DNA of 64,000 bases from Trichosporon coremiiforme. Lineage: Eukaryota; Basidiomycota; Tremellomycetes; Trichosporonales; Trichosporonaceae. Positions 56,920-64,000 of the stretch are shown here, one piece after another. Positions within the stretch are counted from its first letter, which is position 1. Every line of letters starts with the position of its first letter. The notes under the pieces are model-generated. The model ran no database searches. It was not told where the DNA came from and saw only the letters and a list, made by a program, of their open reading frames with translations. The translations under genes were made by a program, and so were the position numbers. The stretch spans positions 806,001 through 870,000 of the forward strand of contig BCJJ01000004.1 in NCBI GenBank assembly GCA_039545355.1, read 5' to 3'.

Positions 56920-58062
56920 GTGGAACCATCGACGCAGAACACCCCGCCATCCTCTCGTCTCCCCATGACTTCCGCGGCGTCGTCCACCGCGTCGTCAGAC
57001 ACAGATCATTCGCCTCAAATACACAACCCCAACCTCTCGCAACACATCGCAACTGCTGCCCTCGCTTCATCAGAGCACGACTCTGATGATGCAACGGGAG
57101 AAGGAAGAGAGGAGAACACTCCAGAGCCCGCCTCAGGGACTCCAACGGACAACCGCCAGGAATCCAACGACCAATCCTTGAAGAAGGAAGACGACGTTGA
57201 CGATGCAAACAGTAAGGCGCTCACTATCTTCGACGACGAGGACTGGATTGGAGGCGACATCTCCCTCAGTTCCTCTGATGGAGTGTGTTTTCGTACACGG
57301 AGTCACCTGCTAGCATAGGCTAGGTAAGTACGCCACATTGTCATAGCTAACCCATCAGTCCTGTGTTCGCAGATGTGCTTACACTTATTACGCGTGACAG
57401 CCAAAAGGAAGTGCAGTTGTCCAATGACTCGTTCGAAGACGCCGCGACCATCCGCCTGTTCCTGCAGTTGGTGTCTCACACACTGGCTGATATTGGAGGG
57501 CTTCTTCGTTCGTCATCATGCAGGCCGCTATCCAAACAGCTGCTTCGGCTCGTCGCCTTCCTCGACAAGTACGATTCCGAGGTCGGTGTGAGGGTGCTCC
57601 GGCTGTATGGCTCTGAGGACCTCCTTCGCCAAGAGTTGGAACGAACCTTCATGCGACAAGCTTCTCGTCTTCGCCAGTATGACGAATGATCTTGGCCTGT
57701 GCTCACAGATGATCAAGCGGTATTCCGCCAACTCGTGGAACAAAGTCGAAGCGGATAAGCCACTTGGAGCATTGAAGAGCAACTCTTTCTGCTCGATCGC
57801 GCAAGCACCGTTCAACTTTGTCTCCTCCCTACCTTTTACGTATCAGTGGGCGCTTGGAAGAGCGTCAACGCTTCTCATTCCGGCGAAAGAGACCGACAAG
57901 TTCTGTGATAAGTTCGTTGAGATCGTTACGGAGATTCTGCAGGAGGAAGACGGTAAGTTGTGGCGAGGCGGCCAGGAAAGCCCAAACCTGCCCTGCTTAC
58001 TGACCACGGACAACCCCTTCCCTCCGATGATCGCCAAGCCCCACATGGAGGGCTACAAGTAA
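56920..58062 (+). pseudogene. Decayed BTB/POZ-domain gene
   Basis: A disordered acidic N-terminus (ATG 56965 in frame) leads into GGDISLSSSDGVCFRTRSHL, a typical BTB start. An in-frame TAG at 57316-57318 falls where the family usually has an aromatic residue, just before a good intron (57324-57358). Beyond it the frame continues as SPVFADVLTLITRD and LLRLVAFLDKYDSEVGVRVL, characteristic of basidiomycete BTB proteins. Near 57653-57658 the frame changes by one base, after which KLLVFASMTNDLGLC and the rest run to 58062. BTB proteins dimerise and often recruit CUL3 ligases or chromatin factors. A nonsense change plus a frameshift make this copy unlikely to be functional. The neighbouring decayed gene appears related. 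Confidence 0.65.
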
Positions 58063-59480
58063 GCCGAGGGCCCCAAACCCTTCCCCCAGGTTGCTTCAAA
58101 GCCCGCTGTAGCCCGCTGATGGCCGCTGAGAAGGAAGATAGCAGCGATAGCGGCCTTTGGTCTGATTGGGCCCCGGACTTTGGGTTGCTCTGGCCCCGCC
58201 ATCCCCTCCACACCAGCAACCAATCGTGGCTGGCGCCACCTCCGGTACCCTCCTCCTTCCTCCAAGCCTCACCTCTCTCCTCTTCCCCTTCCTCCATAGC
58301 CTCCTCCCGCTCTCATTCCAACCACCCCTCACCCTCGTTGGTGCTCCAGAATGCAAACCCCTATCCACCCCGTACTCGTATCTAACGACAGCAGAGACCA
58401 ATCACTCCCCTCCACACTGACCCTCTTCTCACCAATCACCAGACAACGATAAGTCCGGCAACTGTTCGGCACGACCTGCAGCTGGGGAACGCTGGGGTCC
58501 ATGCGATCCGTGCAAGTTGAAGTCCGGGGCAATTTTCCGAACCGGGAGGCTTGTACAAGAGGATATCAGATTGCCGAGTGCCACAGCAGTTGGGCCTCTG
58601 GCGCAATCTTAGGCGCACAAGCTGACGAACGAAGGTGCCGCTGAGGACCTGATGCATGGCCCAAGCACGAAAACATTGTGTCAATGCACGCTATGGATCT
58701 GGAGCTATCGAGACTGAGATAGAGAGGAGGGGCGAGCGTAAAATTGACACAGCAGCGGGAATAGCACCAAGGCTGGCGAGCGTGTGCATATAAGCAGCGA
58801 GCAGAGGACATGGCTCGTCTACTCACCTGCTCGACTGCTTGACTGCTCGTCTGACCAACTTCGCAAACTCGAGTCAGTCCAAAAGCGATCGAGATTGAGA
58901 TCGCTTGCAAAGAAGGCAGAACAGAAGTCGGGCCCGGGTAATCTCCATATTCATCATTCAGTCGCTTGGAAGGCGCAAGGCAAAGGCAATTGGGCAGGGT
59001 AAGCGCGGCCGATGCCCAGCCAAGCCAACGCCTGCAGCCCCTGCAGCTCCAGAACCAAGCATGTTGCGAGCTCCAGGCTGAGTATTGAGTCGCGCTCTGT
59101 CGCGCTGACTCAGACGCGACAGACAGCGCGTGCTTACGCGCTGCGCCTGCTGCCGGCGACACACAGCAGGAACGGGCGATCCAAGTTGACGTGTTGCCGT
59201 TGCTGTAGCGCAGTGCATGAAACGCACACTATGCACGTAGGCTTGCGATGAACTTGCAGCATGCGCGAGAAGGATGACTGAGCACGACACGACCACGGTT
59301 GACGTCATTCTTGTAGTAGGTTCCATCAGGCTGTAGGCGTGCGCTGGGCGTGCCTTGTCCAATGATGGTCTGGACAGAGGACAAGCCGGGGACCTTCCCC
59401 AGGGCGAACCCCCGCGACGGTTCCTGGGATTGGGCCAACTGGCCAGCTGGCGCGGCTGGCACGTAGGCGGGGCTGCGTGT

Positions 59481-59518
59481 GGGACACTGGGACACTGGGC
59501 CACACTGGGACGCTGGGG
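59481..59518. repeat. Imperfect tandem repeat of GGGACACT units
   Basis: About four copies of an 8-13 bp G/C-A-C-T unit lie within 38 bases upstream of the His-rich protein gene. Confidence 0.65.
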
Positions 59519-59664
59519 CACGGCGAATCCGTACCGATCTGCGCGCGCGCTCAGCATCGCTGCGCAGGTGGCCACTCAGCTGGCAGTACATGGCAGTGTG
59601 CTGGCAGCCGAGTGGCCGGGCATCAGCCGCCCAGCCGCCCGGCCACCACCCCACCGATGCTCGC

Positions 59665-59673
59665 TTTAAATAA
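59665..59673 (+). promoter_or_regulatory. Probable TATA box of the His-rich protein gene
   Basis: TTTAAATAA in GC-rich surroundings, about 70-80 bp upstream of ATG 59744, followed by a C/T and CA-rich leader typical of strongly expressed fungal genes. Confidence 0.55.
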
Positions 59674-59743
59674 CGTGACGACATCTCCCCTCCCACCTCC
59701 TCTCACTCTTCACTCTCCACCACCCCACTCCATCCACCAAACA

Positions 59744-60854
59744 ATGTCCCAGCAGCCCCAGTCCCGCGTCGCCCCCGACGTCCACCCCGCCGGTGGCGGT
59801 ATCGTCAACAACGAGGAGCGTGAGTACATCGCATTTCCCCCCAACAATCCCAACATCCCGATCCCGATGAGATAAGCGGCCCGTGCGATATGGCTTTCCC
59901 GGCCCCGGGCTGGCGATCCACCGTCGAGCGACTAGGATCTGTTCAACCATCCCGCGTGCACGGCGGCTTGCTACCTCGGCGTCGTGAGAGGATGCAGGCG
60001 GAGCACAGAGGAAGGACGGAGCATGCGCAGGCTCTGCCAGCAGGGCGCAAGCACGCAACCTGGGCGGCACGTGGCCGTGCTAGTGCCAGCGGAACGTCTG
60101 TCTGAGGCGTTCCCAGCGTCTCAGAGTCCAGTCGCGCTGCGGTTGCTGCTGTGCTGGACGCTCTGCTCGACTTCGAGCATCATCGCTCCGTCTGCTACCT
60201 CCCGCACCGTCGGTGGTAAGCGATCGGACCGTCCAGCCCTCCCTGCATAGGCTATATCGGCTGCGCTTCGTCGGCTACGGGTCATCACTTTCCCAGCCTT
60301 CTCTCGAATCGATCCGCCGATGCCCCCGTGCACGATCAGCGCGTGTCAGCCAGTTTCGCTCGCAGATCGACGGCGCTCCGCACTCCACTCTCTCGCACCC
60401 GGTCCCCCGGCCCCCCGCATACCGCTCCCTTCCTATGCTCTAAGCTAACGAACCAGAGGCCGCCACCTTCCCCGGTTCCGGATCGACTGCCTCTGAGCCC
60501 ATCTCGCAGAAGGTCAAGGCCGCCGCCGAGAACATCAAGAAGAAGCTCGGCAACGTCGGCTACGACAACTCTGACGAGACCGGCAACGACCACCGCGTCG
60601 ACATGTACCCCCAGGGCCACCGCTCTGCCTCGCGCTCGCGCGACCGCTCCGCCCAGGGCCGCCAGACGCGCCAGGGCCTCGCCGACCCCGACGACTACCG
60701 CGTCGACACTGAGCGTGTCGGCCGCTCCACCGCTACTTCGGGTCTCAGGAACGAGAGCCACAACGAGCACCACCACTCGCACCACCACGGCGAGACTGGT
60801 GAGCTCGCTGGCGGCCAGACCGTCGGCGGCCAGAGCCACCACCACCGTGGTTAA
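59744..60854 (+). CDS. Small hydrophilic disordered protein with a His-rich C-terminus (unknown)
   Basis: Two exons, 59744-59819 and 60457-60854, give 157 residues. The intron (59820-60456) is 637 nt, the longest in this window. Its donor is GTGAGT and it ends GCTAACGAACCAG. The protein starts MSQQPQSRVAPDVHPAGGG. It has one possible helix (KVKAAAENIKKKLGN), then Arg/Ser-rich sequence, and ends with His clusters (HHHSHHHGE and SHHHRG). There are no hydrophobic segments. Codons are almost all C- or G-ending, suggesting high expression, consistent with the TATA box. Composition recalls small stress or hydrophilin-like proteins, but no family is recognised. His clusters could bind metal. Confidence 0.72.
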
Positions 60855-61219
60855 GTAGACGTAGAATGATGGAATGAGAACGGAGCGATGGCAGTCACAT
60901 TTCGATTATCTTTGATCGCTAGGATACACAGGGAGAGAACGGGGCTTACTGGGCTACTTAATGATAGCACTGACAGTGAAACACCAAGAACTAGATGACG
61001 TCTGCCGCCCGAGCTGATGCACAGCATCGCGCAGACGAGAATCACACAGAAACAGAATCACTACCGGGCAAGGTCGCAAAGGAGAGAAGAAAACAAGACA
61101 GCTCGACACGGCCGCAAACAAGTGGGCGTGCAGGCGCGCACGGGCGCGGCGCACGGGTAGGTCGACAGCAGCAACAGCAGCACAGACCGTTGACCCTGCG
61201 CAGACCCAGCCCACAGCGC
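60855..61219. other. Convergent intergenic region
   Basis: 365 bases between the 3' ends of the His-rich protein gene and the DUF6534-like gene; nothing recognised. Confidence 0.45.
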
Positions 61220-62980
61220 TCAGGTGCTCAGACGATGACGGCGCCCTTGTCGTCGTTGTACTCGCGCTCGGTGGGGGGCGTACGGTAGCTGGGCGGCGCG
61301 AGTCCATTGGGCGTATTTGGCGGCGAGCCATCCGAGGGCGTGGGCGGGGTAAGCTTCACATTTCGACCCGCAGTCGGAGCGGAGCACGGCCGTGTCGCTT
61401 CCGTCGATGTCTTCGTCGGAATTCTCAATCTTCTCGAGCGCATGCGGCTGCTGACGGCGCATGGCGCTTTGCATCCGATTCAATCCGGGACGGGGGAGTT
61501 CCACGCGCTGTGTGTGTCAGTTTGCTGGACCTTGTGGGCAACTTGCCGTCTCGTACGTCTCTGTCTCGACGTCGACGTGCACGGTTGCGGGGCCCGCCTT
61601 GCTGCTCTGCTCGGGGTAGTGCTGCTGTCAGCTCTAAGGGGGGTTGGAGGAGGAGGAGCTCACGTTGCCCGTAAAGTCCATGGTGACGTTACGCGTTGCA
61701 AAAGTGTCGCGCGCATTCAGAGAGTAGAACAGGCCCACGGTGTAGAGCTTGTTCTGGATCGCCATAAGCGTGCTGCAGAACAGACTGCCAGGGGCGATCA
61801 CTGCAAGTGTCAGCTCTGGGTCCTGCCGTTTACTCCCCCAGCTGCAGTGCTTACGGTACCCTGCCATGTACGTCACGGCCAGAATGAGGGGAGGCAGCTG
61901 GCTCTCGAGCGTGAGGCGCATGAGGCGCGTGATGATCTGGGATCAGCTCCAACTCCAGGGGGTGAACTTACCCGGTCAGTGTGCACCCATCCCGTGCGGC
62001 TCGTAATGAGACCGTAGAGAATGGCCGTGGTGATGATGAGATCGGCGAGCATGCTCGACACGCACCACAGGAGAATTGCTGGTGTCAGCTCTGCGGCAAC
62101 GCCGAAGCAGACTCACTGATTTTGGTTTGGTGCGCATCACGCGAAGACTGCATACGTCCAAACGTTGCCTTGGTGCCCGCGCTGGCTCCGAATCCGATAA
62201 GAATGAGGCACTGGATACGTTAGTTCTCCAAAACTAAGGTGGCAACTGACAATGACGGAGATGAGGATGGACCAGTTGCGCCGCGTGAGGCGGAAGGCGC
62301 GGTACGCGAAGAAGAACTGCGTGAAGCCGGCTGTGATCGCTGAGGAAAGTTAGCCCTCGGAACAGTACAAAACAACTTGCCATCGAAGAGGGGGAACCAG
62401 GGCCTGTGTGTTAGTTCTCTTCCCTGGGTATCAACTCACAGATACGTCGGGCTGCCACCGATGGGGGTGAACTGGCCGAATCCGGCCACAAACTGGGTGT
62501 CAGCTGCAAAAGGGGAGGGTACTGCAGCTTGGAGGAGCTGCTCGGAGAAACGCACAACGGCATGGGCAAAGTTCCACAGGAAGCCTGGGTGTCAGCTGAT
62601 GACGGGAGTACCACAACTTACCGGTGGTGAAGAGACTGAGGAAAGTGATCGCAATCACGATCATCTTGATCCACCAGCGGTCAGACGAGTGCACCATCCA
62701 GTACCGATGCGACTGCATCAGGAAGACAGCGCTGACAGTGTTAGCTTTCACTTTCTACGAACAGCTGGCTGTGGCTGACTGCTCATCGAAGTGCAGACTC
62801 AGCCTGAATAGTATAGCCAAAAGCGAGGGCCAAAGGAGATGGGTCAATGGCTTACCACAGGAACGTATCAATGATGATCATGGACATGATGCAGCCGAGC
62901 GCAAACTCCTTGATTGGGCGCATGCGCGCCGCAATCTGCTCCTCCGTCATCGGCCCAAAGTCGCGCGGAACGAGCGGCAT
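61220..62980 (-). CDS. DUF6534-like multi-helix membrane protein of basidiomycetes
   Basis: Eleven exons: 62980-62856, 62731-62622, 62584-62440, 62403-62381, 62339-62251, 62210-62117, 62078-61972, 61936-61855, 61800-61664, 61621-61547 and 61507-61220. They give about 424 residues. About seven membrane helices are visible, with family-like blocks: ALGCIMSMIIIDTFLW, DAITAGFTQFFFAYRAFRLT, CVSSMLADLIITTAILYGL and NKLYTVGLFYSLNARD. Such proteins are abundant in basidiomycetes and have no known function. Two introns start with GC instead of GT (62380 and 61546). In the last exon the frame in which I end (stop 61220-61222) is doubtful. A one-base shift near 61365 gives a tail ending DDKGAVIV with better codon bias (stop 61228-61230). 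Confidence 0.75.
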
Positions 62981-64000
62981 AGTGCTTGTTCTGCAGTTTG
63001 TTGAGGTGTGCTGTGAACGAGTGGGGTGAAGGAAGGAGTGGGATCGCTGTCGAGACGAGTGGTCGTTGATGAATGGTGAAGAAGGGACTGGGAGTGTAGG
63101 TGGAGTTAAGGAGAGATGAGGAAGGTCAGACAGTGAGGAACAGAGAGGAAGGCGGGGGTGGACACACTTCGAGCGACTTAAGAAGGCGGACGTGAGGACA
63201 GTGAGTGACACGCGGAGGAAGACACAGTAGACAGGGAGTGTGTCCTGAATAGCGAGCGAGGAAGGCGGAAGAAGGCGGCATCGAGGCATCGCTGGTCGGT
63301 TGAACACCTGTGCCAATCCAGATCGCGGTGTCAGAGAGAAGAGGGTTAGTGTTGCCCGGTGAGTAGAGACAGCAGACGTTCTAGGCAGGTGGGCACAGAC
63401 ATACAGAAGAAGGATGATGTGTGGAGCGAGTTTGAGCATCGCGGATCCGCACAGAACATCAAGTCTGGAACATGCAGTTGCTGCAACGGAAGTAGCGAGC
63501 AGAGCGAGTGAACTGAATGGGTCGCTTGCCGTGTAGATATTTGACACACTGCTAAAGGTGGTGAGACACAGGAGGCTGAATCAATACGATCGCCACACGT
63601 TTCGGGCGCGTCTCACTTCAGTCACTCCAGTCACCGATCACCGCGTTAACTGCCTTCCCTCATCAGCATTCCTTCCTCGCGAGATCTCGCTGCAACCCGA
63701 GCAACCCGGCGTTCCGTTGGACCGTCCTAAACTGTCTTGACAACGGTCTCACGACCGTGTCATCCTCGTCGCCTCGTCGCCTCGTCGCCTCGTCGCTCCA
63801 GCCGCTCTTCGACCGTACACACCGCTAGAAATCCCAATGATTAGCATATAGTCTATCCGACCCTTCCCGCCAAGTTGCGCATTACAGGTCGTTTCATGAT
63901 CTCCTCTTGAGCTCTCTAGTCCTCGAATTACTGTGGCTGTAGTAGAGTAATGATCACAGATCTAAAAGCCGAGTTTACGGCAGGCCGTACGCGAGTTCCA
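62981..64000. other. Upstream region of the DUF6534-like gene to the window edge
   Basis: It should hold the promoter of the leftward gene. The last part contains (CCTCGTCG)4 at 63764-63795. No other gene is supported. Confidence 0.45.
63764..63795. repeat. Microsatellite (CCTCGTCG)x4
   Basis: Four perfect copies of an 8-bp unit near the right edge. Confidence 0.9.

Larger units (their letters stand above)
58063..59743. other. Intergenic region with a short tandem repeat and a TATA box
   Basis: No coding region is supported in 1.7 kb. Near-repeats of GGGACACT lie at 59481-59518. TTTAAATAA at 59665-59673 is the probable TATA element of the next gene. Confidence 0.5.

Noticed and set aside
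54016..58062. Programmed frameshifting or stop readthrough instead of pseudogenes
   Set aside because: Lesions are several, of different kinds and not at a shared slippery site, so independent decay or sequence error is simpler.
1..64000. tRNA, rRNA or CRISPR features
   Set aside because: I looked for B-box-like GGTTCGANTCC and regular spaced repeats; no convincing candidate was found, and CRISPR arrays are not expected in a fungus.

Overview
The window is nuclear DNA of a basidiomycete, most likely a yeast-like Tremellomycete of the Trichosporonales type. This placement is inferred from gene content and intron style; no marker gene fixes the species. Genes are GC-rich and densely split by very short introns, mostly 35-70 nt, with a GTGAGT/GTAAGT donor, an RCTGAC or GCTAAC branch motif only a few bases before the acceptor, and CAG. 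Coding regions were built by joining exons at these signals and checking that reading phase is kept. I assembled 24 apparently intact gene models, one of them cut by the left edge, plus two decayed genes.

Layout. 0-6 kb: an acidic protein built from a tandem array of 21-27 nt microexons (partial), a four-helix membrane protein, and an O-fucosyltransferase-like enzyme. 6-10.6 kb: a disordered protein and a five-copy ~160 bp tandem repeat. 10.6-17.1 kb: a MATE transporter, a COA8-like mitochondrial protein, the Fe-S scaffold NBP35 and a FIST-like protein. 17.1-25.3 kb: an 8.3 kb stretch with no recognisable gene. 25.3-38 kb: an MHYT-domain membrane protein, a nucleotide pyrophosphatase/phosphodiesterase divergent from PER1, a fatty acid elongase and a HAL3/PPCDC-like flavoprotein. 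38-50 kb: a Sur7/PalI-type protein, an Elongin A-like protein, a G-protein gamma subunit, an MCP1-like protein, CMS1, ASE1 and phosphatidylserine synthase CHO1. 50-64 kb: a secreted type-B carboxylesterase, a basic nuclear-type protein, two decayed BTB-like genes, a His-rich disordered protein and a DUF6534-like membrane protein with two GC-AG introns.

The genes do not form a cluster or operon. Most are housekeeping: lipid and GPI metabolism (PER1, ELO, CHO1), mitochondria (COA8, MCP1), Fe-S assembly (NBP35), spindle (ASE1), ribosome biogenesis (CMS1) and signalling (G gamma, Sur7/PalI). Close divergent pairs are NPP/PER1, MCP1/CMS1 and ASE1/CHO1; NBP35 and the FIST-like gene converge.

The most unusual items are the microexon array at the left edge, the 8-nt last exon that completes the G gamma CaaX box, a stop codon split by an intron, a HAL3-like protein lacking its catalytic His and Asn, the gene-poor block, and the adjacent decaying BTB-like genes.
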